Below, one piece after another: positions 40,951-49,475 of a stretch of DNA of 57,228 bases (its first letter is position 1; every line of letters starts with the position of its first letter). The notes under the pieces are model-generated. The model ran no database searches. It was not told the origin of the DNA and saw only the letters and a program-made list of their open reading frames with translations. This DNA is from an uncultured Methanobrevibacter sp. (GTDB lineage: Archaea; Methanobacteriota; Methanobacteria; Methanobacteriales; Methanobacteriaceae). The translations under genes were made by a program, and so were the position numbers. The DNA lies in assembly GCF_937898925.1 (NCBI RefSeq), contig NZ_CALDKF010000067.1, forward strand, positions 1 through 57,228, written 5' to 3'.

Positions 40951-43266
40951 CTATTTTTCATTCCAGGACTTTTCCATTTCACTTTTAAAGAACTTATATA
41001 CATTTTCAGAACCGAATATTTCCTCTTCCAATGACCATTCGCTTGGATATAGGATGAATGGATATTGCTGGTTTCCTCCAGCACCTCCATGGCTTCCGAT
41101 CAATTCCTCAAATGCATAGACCTCATCACTGTCAATGTCATATGCACTGTTTACCAAAATGTCTGGCACATGTGCGAATCCATCTGTTCTTTTAAGCTTT
41201 CTGATGGTGTTTTCTCCAAACCTGTCGAGGAAATGATTTCCATAATACTCTTCTGTGTCAAGGTAAAGCACATCATCATCTGAAAACACTATTGTATCAT
41301 ATATCTCAGATTTCACCATAACGAATCCTATTCCTTCATGATGGGCTAATCCACTGATGAGTCCAGGAAATGCATCCTCTATCTGCTCATATGTCATTCT
41401 ATTGGACCAGTCTGTAAAATAAATCAATCCTAAATTTCCAGAAGCGAGAACCAATGTTTGAGCGGTTTTCTCACTCACTTTTGTCTTTTTTGAAAATTGT
41501 ATATTCAAGTTCAAGTCAGTTGAAATGTTATTAAGTCTTTTGGCGAATGGCTCATCGCTGTTTAGGAAACTTCTTTCGCTTTTCAGTTTATTGAAATACT
41601 CTAAGGTTGAGGAGTTGTTTTTTATCTCATTGAACTTTTCACGTGGGCTTATTTCAAAGTCAAGCCTGGAATCTATCCTTTCCTTGGTGTTGTCAATTCT
41701 TGTGTCTATTTTTTCTTTTGTGTTGTCTATTCTTGTGTCTATTTTTTCTTTTGTGTTGTCTATTCTTTCCTTGGTGTTGTCTATTCTTGTGTCTATTTTT
41801 TCTTTTGTGTTGTCTATGGATTTTTCAATTCTTCTATCCACCTTTTCAAGATTGTCTTCAACATATGGCTTTAGAGAGTATTTTTCCCTAAAGTGGTCAT
41901 CATTTGAGTGAAGAATACTGTGAACTGTAATGTCATCAGGCAAGAGATCCTTTACCAAATCATTCAAGCTTTCACCGTATTTTTCCTTGAATGTGAATCC
42001 ATTGGATTGGCCATGGTCTGACAATACAATTATCTTGTAGGTTCTGGCAGATTTTTCCATTGCCTTTTCCAAACGCTTGAATTGCCTGTCTATTTGCCTA
42101 AGTGCATAAAATGAATCGTAATCCTCTACACCTGAATGGTGAGCTATTTCATCATAGCCCATATATGTTGCATAAATCGCATTGTAGTTTCCTGCAAGGA
42201 TATCCCCGATTAAGGTGAGTGTTGTAGCTTCCCTCATGGCCACATTTGTACCTGCCCTTGCAACATAGTATGCCAATCCTCTCCACTTCAATCTAGGCTG
42301 GATGTTATTGAATAAATGTCTCATCCTTGAGGCGAATTCCATGATCATGTCAAATATGAAGAGTATCAGGATTCTTGTAATTGCATACGGCTTTGAGTAC
42401 AAGTAATACCAGCTTCTTGACTTGATAGCTTTGGAAATTGCGAATTTGCTGAATGTCAATATGTGGTCTGTTGCATCACCTGAAAAGAGGTTGCTTCTGC
42501 TTGCTCCATTGTTTGAAAGAAGGCCTTTTCCATTTGATATTCTCTTTTCAATGAGTTCAGAGTTAGTCCTTCCGTTAGAGGATATTATACGATTGTCCTT
42601 TTCCTTTTCGACCCAACGGAATGCTGGAATGTTATTGTTGTTTCCATGAAGTATCCCTGCCTGTGATGAGGATGTCTGGCTTGACAAGTCTGTTTCCCAT
42701 CTTGCAAGCTTATGGCTTCCATCGGATATCCATTTGGACAATGTAGGCATATCTCCATTTTCCAATGCATTTCTTAATGTATGATGGGAAAGCCCATCTA
42801 TTTCAAGGAATATGAAACCTTCCTTCTCATTGGTTTTGGGGTAGATTGCCTTCATTTCCTTTTCAAGAATGTTGTGGTAATAGCTATCGTCATCATCAAT
42901 GTTCAATACAAGTGAAACAAGTGAGGAAATGAGTCCAATCAGAAGGGGAACGGAAAACAATGCTATTCCATTGATATGAACGCTAGGAATGAATAGGCTT
43001 ATGATGTAAAGGAGTATTCCGTCGATAAGGAATGTTCCGAATCCAAGTGTCACCACAATGAATCTAAGTGAAAAATAGCTTAATAGAGGCCATAATATGG
43101 CGTTTACTAAAGACAGCAGTATTATGACTATGAATGCGGTTCTAAAGTTAGGTATTGCTATTCCTCCAAGAGTTTTTGTAATGATGAAGAAGATGCTTAC
43201 CTCCAGAACCAAGTAAACGATGAAAACAATGATTTTCTTGATCTCTTCTCTTATTGTGCTAGTCAT
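40951..43266 (-). CDS. membrane alkaline-phosphatase-superfamily phosphodiesterase with coiled-coil insert
   Basis: 771 aa. Four N-terminal spans (residues about 10-122) resemble the phage-holin-like membrane module, followed by a type I phosphodiesterase/nucleotide pyrophosphatase domain: FLEIDGLSHHTL, TDLSSQTSSSQAGILHGNN (nucleophile region), YMGYDEIAHHSG, KIIVLSDHGQSNG and IGSHGGAGG, which carry the metal ligands. Residues about 484-532 hold a charged repeat (IDNTKEKIDTR and IDNTKER units) inserted between DHGQ and the final His motif. The catalytic domain follows the membrane module; its side of the membrane and substrate are unknown. It is convergent with the MgtE gene. Confidence 0.8.
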   Translation of the reverse strand: MTSTIREEIKKIIVFIVYLVLEVSIFFIITKTLGGIAIPNFRTAFIVIILLSLVNAILWPLLSYFSLRFIVVTLGFGTFLIDGILLYIISLFIPSVHINGIALFSVPLLIGLISSLVSLVLNIDDDDSYYHNILEKEMKAIYPKTNEKEGFIFLEIDGLSHHTLRNALENGDMPTLSKWISDGSHKLARWETDLSSQTSSSQAGILHGNNNNIPAFRWVEKEKDNRIISSNGRTNSELIEKRISNGKGLLSNNGASRSNLFSGDATDHILTFSKFAISKAIKSRSWYYLYSKPYAITRILILFIFDMIMEFASRMRHLFNNIQPRLKWRGLAYYVARAGTNVAMREATTLTLIGDILAGNYNAIYATYMGYDEIAHHSGVEDYDSFYALRQIDRQFKRLEKAMEKSARTYKIIVLSDHGQSNGFTFKEKYGESLNDLVKDLLPDDITVHSILHSNDDHFREKYSLKPYVEDNLEKVDRRIEKSIDNTKEKIDTRIDNTKERIDNTKEKIDTRIDNTKEKIDTRIDNTKERIDSRLDFEISPREKFNEIKNNSSTLEYFNKLKSERSFLNSDEPFAKRLNNISTDLNLNIQFSKKTKVSEKTAQTLVLASGNLGLIYFTDWSNRMTYEQIEDAFPGLISGLAHHEGIGFVMVKSEIYDTIVFSDDDVLYLDTEEYYGNHFLDRFGENTIRKLKRTDGFAHVPDILVNSAYDIDSDEVYAFEELIGSHGGAGGNQQYPFILYPSEWSLEEEIFGSENVYKFFKSEMEKSWNEK
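41672..41817 (-). repeat. internal coding repeats (33/21-bp units) in the phosphodiesterase
   Basis: The minus strand encodes successive IDNTKEKIDTR and IDNTKER units, six in total, with near-identical DNA. Eleven-residue spacing of Ile fits a hendecad coiled coil. The identity of units suggests recent expansion and likely strain-to-strain variation. Confidence 0.85.
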
Positions 43267-43596
43267 AATATGATGCCTGTTTGAATTTATTATAAAAAGT
43301 TTATCTTCCTATCCTAATATATGATTTTTATTTTATTAAATATTTTTTTAGTTGAATTGTTAAGTATATTAAGTATTCTTTCTATAATATTAATGGGAAG
43401 TTTTATATTGTTTAAAAGATTGTATAAAATATTTTTTTAGAAATTTATAATTCATTCGAAATAAAATTGAATGTTCATATCATATAATATTTTGGTATAC
43501 CTAAATATTTATATAATTTAAAATATAAATTATATGCTGATAATATTTAATTTGATAATTAATCATCTTGCTTAATCATTTTTTTAGAGGGTTGAC
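43267..43596. other. AT-rich divergent promoter region
   Basis: 330 bases between the phosphodiesterase and the ABC exporter. TATA-like AAATATTTATATAATTT near 43505 could serve the exporter, leaving a leader of about 70 bases. No repeat, hairpin or RNA gene was recognised. Confidence 0.5.
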
Positions 43597-44301
43597 ATGT
43601 CAACAATGATAGAATTTGAAAACGTATCCAGAATCTATAAAAGCGGAGACCATGAATTGAAGGCATTGGATAATTTAAGCCTTAAAATCGATAAAGGGGA
43701 ATTCGTTGTTATTTTAGGACCATCCGGTGCAGGTAAATCCACCTTATTGAATCTGCTAGGTGGCTTGGATTCAGCTACAAGCGGAAAGATAATAGTTGAT
43801 GGGCAAAACATTGTAGATTTTGATGATGATGAATTGACAAAATACAGAGCCAAAAGCGTTGGCTTCATATTCCAGTTTTATAACCTGATTCCAAACTTGA
43901 CTGCAAAGGAAAACGTTGAATTGATGAAGGATATCACAGATGTGGATGTCAATGGTGATGAGATCCTTGAATCCGTAGGCCTTACAGGCCATGGAAACCA
44001 ATTCCCAGCTCAACTTTCAGGTGGTGAACAGCAAAGGGTCTCAATTGCAAGGGCTTTGGCAAAGGAGCCTGCAATGCTACTTTGTGATGAGCCGACTGGA
44101 GCTCTTGATTCAAATACTGGTGTATTGATTCTTTCATTGCTTCAAAACAAGTGCCATGAGAAGGACACAACTGTAGTTATTGTAACACACAACTCAAAGC
44201 TTGCTGATGCAGCTGACAAGTTGATTAGAATCAAAAACGGAAAGATTGAAAGTGTTACTGTCAATGAAAATCCTTTAGATGTTAATTTGATTGAATGGTA
44301 A
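43597..44301 (+). CDS. ABC transporter ATP-binding protein, MacB/LolD type
   Basis: 234 aa. Walker A LGPSGAGKSTLLNLLGG, Q-loop FIFQFYNLIPNLTAKEN, signature LSGGEQQRVSIARALA, Walker B MLLCDEPTGALD and switch VIVTHNSKLA are all intact. The family (FtsE/LolD/MacB) powers FtsX-type permeases that move lipoproteins, peptides or antibiotics, or drive mechanical work in the envelope, rather than import. The FtsX-type permease follows 76 bases downstream. GAGGGTTGAC precedes ATG 43597. The gene end lies inside a 48-bp tandem duplication. Confidence 0.95.
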   Translation: MSTMIEFENVSRIYKSGDHELKALDNLSLKIDKGEFVVILGPSGAGKSTLLNLLGGLDSATSGKIIVDGQNIVDFDDDELTKYRAKSVGFIFQFYNLIPNLTAKENVELMKDITDVDVNGDEILESVGLTGHGNQFPAQLSGGEQQRVSIARALAKEPAMLLCDEPTGALDSNTGVLILSLLQNKCHEKDTTVVIVTHNSKLADAADKLIRIKNGKIESVTVNENPLDVNLIEW

Positions 44302-44379
44302 GTAATTCTTTCTTTTTAAAAGTGATAATATAATTTGATTGAATGGTAGGGATGCCTTTCTTTTTAAAAGTGATAATAT
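44283..44379 (+). repeat. 48-bp tandem duplication at the ABC gene junction
   Basis: 44283-44331 and 44331-44379 match except for about six bases at the middle of the unit. The unit contains the last codons of the ATPase gene, its stop, and the ribosome binding site and start position of the permease. In copy 1 the start position reads ATA, in copy 2 ATG, so only copy 2 begins the permease. Confidence 0.85.
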
Positions 44380-46672
44380 GAAAATGCTATTTAGGAAAAT
44401 GCTACGTGATTTCAAGGATCATAAGGCCCAGTTTCTCTCTATTTTTTTAATGGCTCTTATAGGAGTCTTTGCATTTACAGGAATCAGCGGTGAAGTTGTA
44501 GGTATGGTGGAAGTATCAAGCAGCTATTATGAAGACACCAACCTTGCTGATGGCTGGATCTATGGAGAGGAAATAGCTGATGATGTATTTTCCGACATAA
44601 AGTCCATGGATGAGATCAAGGATGCCCAAAGGGAGATGGTAGTCAGCACGGTTGCCAATTACTCTTCAGACCCTGACATCACTCTACATATTGTAGAGGG
44701 AAAGCAAAACATCTCTAAATTCTATCTTTTCAAAGGGCAAGACTTCAACCCAAATGATGAGGAAGGAATCTGGATTGACAAAAGGTTTGCAGATGGCCGT
44801 AATTTGGATATTGGAGATAAGATCACCTTAAAGTTCGATGGAAAGAAAGTCTCTAAAACAGTTAGGGGCATAATGTATTCACCGGAATATGTCTATTATA
44901 TCCAAGAAGGCAGTTTGCTTCCAGACTTTTCTCAAGTGGGCTTTGCATACATGCCATCTAAAGGTGCTGATTTTGACATTGTGTACAATACAATAGCTCT
45001 CGATGGCTATGAGGAATTGGATGAGAAGGATTTCAAGTCTGCATTGGAAGAGAAATTAGGCCAAAAGGCATATGTTCAGTATGTAGACCGTGACAATAAT
45101 GTTGGAATAAAGACATTGCAGGATGAGATATCACAACATCAAATGTTTTCAGGAATCTTCCCTGCAATATTTGTTCTTGTATCCCTTTTGACTTTGGTTA
45201 CAACCATGTCCCGTGTCATTTCAGCTCAAAGGATGCAGATAGGTACCCTAAAGGCTATGGGTTACAGCAACAAGTCAATAGTCCTTCACTATCTCTCTTA
45301 TGGATTCGTATTGTCCTTAACCGGTTCTGTTATAGGGCTTATTATAGGGCCTTTGACCATACCTTATCTATTCTATCCAACAATGTCTTCAACATATTCA
45401 CTTCCACGTTGGGGACCTTCATGGGACATCAGCTTCTTTATCGTTGCAGGATTGATGGTTGTCTCTTCAGTATTGATAAGCTACATTTCAGTGAAGGGAA
45501 TCAGTGATGAGAACCCTGCAGAAACAATCAGGCCAAAGGCTCCAAAGCTCGTAAGTTCAGGCCTTATTGAAAGGACAAAGATATGGAAAAGGTTCAGCTT
45601 CAATGAAAGATGGAACTATAGGGATGCAAAAAGGAACAAGACCAGAGCTATAATGAGTGTCTTTGGAGTGTTTGCATGTGCCCTTTTGGTAATGTCTGCA
45701 TTTGGAATGGTTGATTCAATCAACGATGTTGAGGATTGGCAGTACAATCAGATCTATAACTTCAATTCTAAGCTTATATTGGAGGAAAACATCACAGATT
45801 CACAATTGGATCATATCCTGGATGAGACTGGCGGTGAAGGAATCAGGGAAGAGGCCATAGAATTGAAGTACAAGGGAATCAAGAAGACAGGAACCCTTAC
45901 GGTAATGAACGATTCTGAGTATTACAAGGTTACGGATGCCAATAGAAACTATATTAGTCTTGATCCTAAGGGAGTGGCCATTTCAGACAAGATGGCTGAA
46001 GTCCTTGGATTGAAGGTAGGAGATAAGGTAAGGTGGCATGTTGCAGGAAACCCTAAATGGATTGACTCTGAGATTACAGAAACCTATTCCATCCCATTTG
46101 GACAAGGATTGATAATGTCTCCAAAGACATTTGACAAGGAGGGTGGAGATGATTACAATTATAGCTCAAATGTTGTCCTCACTAAGGAAAATGTCAGCAA
46201 AAACTATACTGGAGTAAGCAGCATTACAACAAGTGAAGACATCAGAAAGGGATGGAACACAATGACTGAAGCATTGGACTTGATGGTCAGTGTCCTCACC
46301 ACCTTTGCAATTGTCTTGGCAGTTGTGGTATTGTATAACTTAGGCCTGTTGTCATTCACTGAGATTCAAAGGGAACTTGCAACCCTTAAGGTTCTTGGAT
46401 TCAATTCAAAAAGCTTGAGAAGGCTATTGCTTACTCAAAACCTATGGTTCTCAACCATTGGATTTATTCTAGCTATTCCAGGAGCTTATATCCTGATGGC
46501 AATCATGATGGGGTCAACTGGTGATGAGTATTGCTTCCCAATCAACATTTACTTATGGAACTTTGTAGCTAGCTTCTTGATCACATTCGGTTTATCTGTT
46601 CTTGTTAATCTGGCATTTTCAAGAAAGATCAAGAAGGTGAATATGGTTGAATCCTTGAAGAGCAATGAATAG
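44378..46672 (+). CDS. FtsX-type ABC transporter permease
   Basis: 764 aa. One N-terminal span (residues about 20-40), an extracytoplasmic MacB-like domain, then three spans (about 258-390) with the FtsX pattern VTTMSRVISAQRMQIGTLKA, a second extracytoplasmic domain after FNERWNYRDAKRNKTRAIMS, and a final set of three spans (VVLYNLGLLSFTEIQRELAT, LKVLGF). So two FtsX domains are fused, as in many archaeal exporters, making one chain equal to a permease dimer. ATG 44378 is chosen because GTGAT is 4 bases upstream; the ATG at 44339 belongs to the duplicated end of the ATPase gene. Cargo unknown. Confidence 0.92.
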   Translation: MKMLFRKMLRDFKDHKAQFLSIFLMALIGVFAFTGISGEVVGMVEVSSSYYEDTNLADGWIYGEEIADDVFSDIKSMDEIKDAQREMVVSTVANYSSDPDITLHIVEGKQNISKFYLFKGQDFNPNDEEGIWIDKRFADGRNLDIGDKITLKFDGKKVSKTVRGIMYSPEYVYYIQEGSLLPDFSQVGFAYMPSKGADFDIVYNTIALDGYEELDEKDFKSALEEKLGQKAYVQYVDRDNNVGIKTLQDEISQHQMFSGIFPAIFVLVSLLTLVTTMSRVISAQRMQIGTLKAMGYSNKSIVLHYLSYGFVLSLTGSVIGLIIGPLTIPYLFYPTMSSTYSLPRWGPSWDISFFIVAGLMVVSSVLISYISVKGISDENPAETIRPKAPKLVSSGLIERTKIWKRFSFNERWNYRDAKRNKTRAIMSVFGVFACALLVMSAFGMVDSINDVEDWQYNQIYNFNSKLILEENITDSQLDHILDETGGEGIREEAIELKYKGIKKTGTLTVMNDSEYYKVTDANRNYISLDPKGVAISDKMAEVLGLKVGDKVRWHVAGNPKWIDSEITETYSIPFGQGLIMSPKTFDKEGGDDYNYSSNVVLTKENVSKNYTGVSSITTSEDIRKGWNTMTEALDLMVSVLTTFAIVLAVVVLYNLGLLSFTEIQRELATLKVLGFNSKSLRRLLLTQNLWFSTIGFILAIPGAYILMAIMMGSTGDEYCFPINIYLWNFVASFLITFGLSVLVNLAFSRKIKKVNMVESLKSNE

Positions 46673-46901
46673 ATTTTCATAATTTTTCTTTTTTTATTTT
46701 AATTATAATTTTTCATTTTTCCCATGGTTTACTATATAAAACTATATCTGTTAAAATCACTCTAATTTTACTATATCATTGTAATATTGATTTAATTTCG
46801 TTAAAAAGACTTTTTAGTTTAGTTACCTTTAAATATAACTTTTTTTAAAGTATTATTTAAGAAATAAAGATTTTTAATTAATTTTTAAAAAAGGTGATAT
46901 T

Positions 46902-47240
46902 TTGTTAATTCATGAAAGTAAAAAGGGGTGTGTATTGGATAATTTTAAATTGATAAATCGTGATGAGATAATAAATTTTATAAGTTCTCATAATGGATTA
47001 TTGGAATTGATAGAAAAGGCATATCCTTTGCTAAAAAGCTATTTTCCAAAATATTCTTATTGTTTATTATATTCAATAGATCCTGAAATTATCAATCTCG
47101 AGCATATCATGCTATTTATCAATGGTGATGAAAAGGTTTATGATGAGGATTGTTTGAGATTAAAAGAATTGGAAAATGAAATAGAGAAATTGAAAGTTTC
47201 TAATTGCAATGTTAAGCCATTACTTTTAGTTGATATATGA
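46902..47240 (+). CDS. unrecognised small protein, first of two paralogues upstream of a HEPN gene
   Basis: 112 aa, not recognised. It starts at TTG 46902 after AAAGGTGAT. Features: CVLDNFKLINRDEIINFISS, GLLELIEKAYPLLKSYFP, then SIDPEIINLEHIMLFINGDE, and an acidic helical end with VSNCNVKPLLLVDI. The next gene is clearly homologous over the full length. The order (two small proteins, then HEPN) recalls toxin-antitoxin and abortive-infection operons, in which the partner is often a minimal nucleotidyltransferase; but the G-S-x10-D-x-D motif of that family is absent. Possible role: antitoxin or adaptor. Soluble, no span. Confidence 0.6.
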   Translation: MLIHESKKGCVLDNFKLINRDEIINFISSHNGLLELIEKAYPLLKSYFPKYSYCLLYSIDPEIINLEHIMLFINGDEKVYDEDCLRLKELENEIEKLKVSNCNVKPLLLVDI

Positions 47241-47258
47241 TTTGATACAAGTGATAGT

Positions 47259-47603
47259 ATGTTAATTGAAGAAAATAAAAGAGATTGCATATTAGATAAT
47301 TTTAAATTAATCAATCAAAAAGAAATCATTGATTTTATCCGTTCAAATACTGGATTATTGGAGTTAATTGAGAAAGTCTATCCTTTGCTTGAATCTTATT
47401 TTCCAGATTATTTCTATTCATTATCATATGCAACTGATCCTGAAATAAAGGATTTGGAAGATTTGATGCTATGCATTCATGGTGATGAAAAGGAATTTAA
47501 AAGCAATCGTAAGAAGTTGCATGATTTAGAAAGGGAAATAGATGGATTGAAAGTCTCTAACTGCAAGGTAAAGCGTTTGCTATTAGTAGAGGTATTGTTT
47601 TGA
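47259..47603 (+). CDS. unrecognised small protein, second paralogue, overlaps HEPN gene
   Basis: 114 aa. Parallels the previous gene: CILDNFKLINQKEIIDFIRS, GLLELIEKVYPLLESYFP, ATDPEIKDLEDLMLCIHGDE, VSNCKVKRLLLVEV. GTGATAG before ATG 47259 lies in the 18-base gap after the first copy. Its stop overlaps the TTG start of the HEPN gene by 4 bases (TTGA), indicating translational coupling and a likely complex. The D-P-E-I-x-x-L-E pattern and the C-terminal V-S-N-C are the best conserved parts and may form the interface or active centre. Confidence 0.62.
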   Translation: MLIEENKRDCILDNFKLINQKEIIDFIRSNTGLLELIEKVYPLLESYFPDYFYSLSYATDPEIKDLEDLMLCIHGDEKEFKSNRKKLHDLEREIDGLKVSNCKVKRLLLVEVLF

Positions 47604-47968
47604 CTTTCAGTTGGGATAAATTTTATGATGTTGGAAGTTGTATGAAAAATATTTCCAAAAAGGAAGAGTATCAGCGTTCTGCAGTTGGTCGTTTTTATTA
47701 TGCTGCTTTTGGTTTAGTGAAGAATTATTATGAGGAAAAATATCAAAAAACTGTTCCTTCTAATGATTCTCATTCATTTCTAATAAAGGAATTGGAAAAA
47801 TCTTACGGTGATGAGAGGACTTTAGGTGAAAACTTGAGAAAAATTAGAAGATTTAGGAATTATGCTGATTATGATAATAAGTTCTATATTAAAAATGTTG
47901 GAGTCAGCGAAGAAATCTATAATGAGATTATTATATTATTGAATAATTTGAATAAAAAAAGTAAATGA
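47600..47968 (+). CDS. HEPN-domain protein
   Basis: 122 aa. The first helices (YQRSAVGRFYYAAFGLVKNY with YEEKY) and the last (LGENLRKIRRFRNYADYDNK) form the HEPN four-helix core. The usual RNase motif R-x4-6-H is not present; its place reads RFRNYADYD, an R-N-Y-A-D-Y variant seen in other HEPN proteins. So it may be a non-catalytic binding partner or an RNase with a changed active site. The TTG start overlaps the preceding gene. HEPN proteins are often toxins or components of anti-phage systems. It ends 2 bases before the stop of the convergent pyrB, so transcription of the two genes may interfere. Confidence 0.75.
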   Translation: MTFSWDKFYDVGSCMKNISKKEEYQRSAVGRFYYAAFGLVKNYYEEKYQKTVPSNDSHSFLIKELEKSYGDERTLGENLRKIRRFRNYADYDNKFYIKNVGVSEEIYNEIIILLNNLNKKSK

Positions 47969-47970
47969 TA

Positions 47971-48894
47971 TTACTCATACCTATGAGTAATCAAGTTTCT
48001 TAAGATAGCCATTCTTACTGGAATTGCATTTGCAGCCTGTTCAAAGTACTTGTTGTACTTTGTATCGTCAACATCATATGCAATCTCATCTATTCTTGGA
48101 AGTGGGTGCATGACGATAAGGTCCTTTCCTTCAAGCAATTCCTTATTTATCAGGTAAGCTCCCTTGATTTGTTCGTATTCCTCTTCGTCAGGGAATCTTT
48201 CCTTTTGGATTCTTGTGACGTATAGAACATCAACATCATCAATTACATCCTTAAGGTTGTTTGTTTCCTTGAACTTGATATTGTTCTCTTCAAGGTCATG
48301 CAATGTTTCCTTAGGCATCTTAAGCTGGTCCGGTGAGACAAATGTCATCTCCACATCATACATTCCTAAAGCGTATGAGAGGGAATGTACGGTACGGCCG
48401 TATTTCAAGTCTCCAAGAAGCGCTATGTTCAATCCGTCTATTTTTCCGAAGTGCTTTTTGATTGTGTATAAATCCAATAATGTCTGGGTTGGGTGTTGGC
48501 CTGCACCGTCACCTGCATTTATGATTGGAACATCGACGATATCAGATAGGAAACGTGACACACCTTCAAGGTCGTGCCTTATTACAATTGCATCACAGTA
48601 TGATTCAAACATCTTAGCTGTATCAGCTATGCTTTCCCCTTTAGCCACTGAACTTATTGAAGTGTCTCCAAGTTCAATGCATTCCCCTCCAAGCCTTTTC
48701 ATGGAGGCTTCAAAGGAAAGTCTTGTTCTTGTTGAAGGTTCGTAGAATAAGAGCCCTAATATTTTTCCTTCAAGCTCTCTGGATAGCTTTTTTGATTTAG
48801 CAACATCTTCGAGTTTGCTAGCTTCATCTAAGATGAATTCAATTTCCTCTTTTTTAAAATCCTTTAATGAAATAAGGTTTTCATGGCCAAATAT
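47971..48894 (-). CDS. pyrB: aspartate carbamoyltransferase catalytic subunit (apparent ATA start)
   Basis: 307 aa if the start is the ATA at 48894. Catalytic motifs are intact: YEPSTRTRLSF (carbamoyl-phosphate site), VIRHDLEG, GAGQHPTQTLLDLYTIKKHF and VMHPLPRIDEI. It makes carbamoyl-aspartate, the first pyrimidine-specific step. From the upstream stop (48936-48934) there is no ATG, GTG or TTG until ATG 48702, which lies after STRTR and cannot be the start. AAGGAG (48909-48904) sits 9 bases before ATA 48894, and the resulting length equals the family norm. The regulatory subunit gene pyrI is not adjacent. Alternatives: a sequencing error at this codon or another rare start such as ATT. Confidence 0.93.
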   Translation of the reverse strand: MFGHENLISLKDFKKEEIEFILDEASKLEDVAKSKKLSRELEGKILGLLFYEPSTRTRLSFEASMKRLGGECIELGDTSISSVAKGESIADTAKMFESYCDAIVIRHDLEGVSRFLSDIVDVPIINAGDGAGQHPTQTLLDLYTIKKHFGKIDGLNIALLGDLKYGRTVHSLSYALGMYDVEMTFVSPDQLKMPKETLHDLEENNIKFKETNNLKDVIDDVDVLYVTRIQKERFPDEEEYEQIKGAYLINKELLEGKDLIVMHPLPRIDEIAYDVDDTKYNKYFEQAANAIPVRMAILRNLITHRYE

Positions 48895-49037
48895 ATTATT
48901 ACACTCCTTAGATTTACACTTGGAATAGTGATCTTATAAATAAAATGAAAAAAATAGAAAATATGAATTTAATTTTAAAAAAAATGAAAAAAAGTTTTTA
49001 ATTAGATTAAAAACCTTTTAATTCCTTCACCATGTTT

Positions 49038-49181
49038 TTAGAATATGTATCCTAGCAATGCCATGATGATGAATACAAGAATTGCTATAATAAACACTTT
49101 CATGCCGATTTTCATCATCCATTTCAATAGCCCAAATATAATCATCAATAGTATAGCTATTATTATAATCTCTATAATCAT
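49038..49181 (-). CDS. very small hydrophobic membrane protein (47 aa)
   Basis: 47 aa, almost wholly hydrophobic, with two spans (about residues 3-19 and 27-46) separated by KWMMKIGMK. GGTGAAAAC precedes ATG 49181. The next gene on the same strand, 29 bases upstream, encodes another tiny membrane protein. No family was recognised. Coding status is supported by the ribosome binding site, the tandem arrangement and the balanced charges at span ends. Confidence 0.55.
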   Translation of the reverse strand: MIIEIIIIAILLMIIFGLLKWMMKIGMKVFIIAILVFIIMALLGYIF

Positions 49182-49210
49182 GTTTTCACCAAGCTATATA
49201 AAAAGGATAC

Positions 49211-49375
49211 TTAAGGAGCTATTTCGTCTCCTTTGAACCATCCGATGATTCCTACAATAACGGAAATGATGATTCCTAAAATTAACATTTTCCAAAAGTG
49301 GTGCATAAAGAATCCTATTATTGGGAATAAAAAGAATAATACGATCGCACATAAACAAATTTTATTTAATTCCAT
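49211..49375 (-). CDS. very small membrane protein (54 aa)
   Basis: 54 aa: a short N-terminus, span 1 (CLCAIVLFFLFPIIGFF), a His-His-Phe-Trp loop, span 2 (MLILGIIISVIVGIIGW) and an acidic C-terminus (FKGDEIAP). GAGGTGAAAAT before ATG 49375 is a strong ribosome binding site. It is probably cotranscribed with the 47-aa gene. Function unknown; a phage-holin-like or stress-membrane role would be pure guess. Confidence 0.6.
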   Translation of the reverse strand: MELNKICLCAIVLFFLFPIIGFFMHHFWKMLILGIIISVIVGIIGWFKGDEIAP

Positions 49376-49475
49376 ATTTTCACCTCTTTTTTAAGAACTC
49401 CTTTTTGAAAAAGGTGTTCTGTTTAATAATATTACTAAAGTATTATAATAATTTATCTATTTTATTCAATTTTGT

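Noticed and set aside
41525..41911. Ser/Leu-rich plus-strand frames opposite the phosphodiesterase repeats
   Set aside because: Antisense shadows of the repeat; the catalytic motifs are on the minus strand.
48911..48924. TTTACACTTGGAA upstream of pyrB as a mini-ORB
   Set aside because: It differs from the core in the TTGAAA half and is isolated; chance match is likely in AT-rich DNA.
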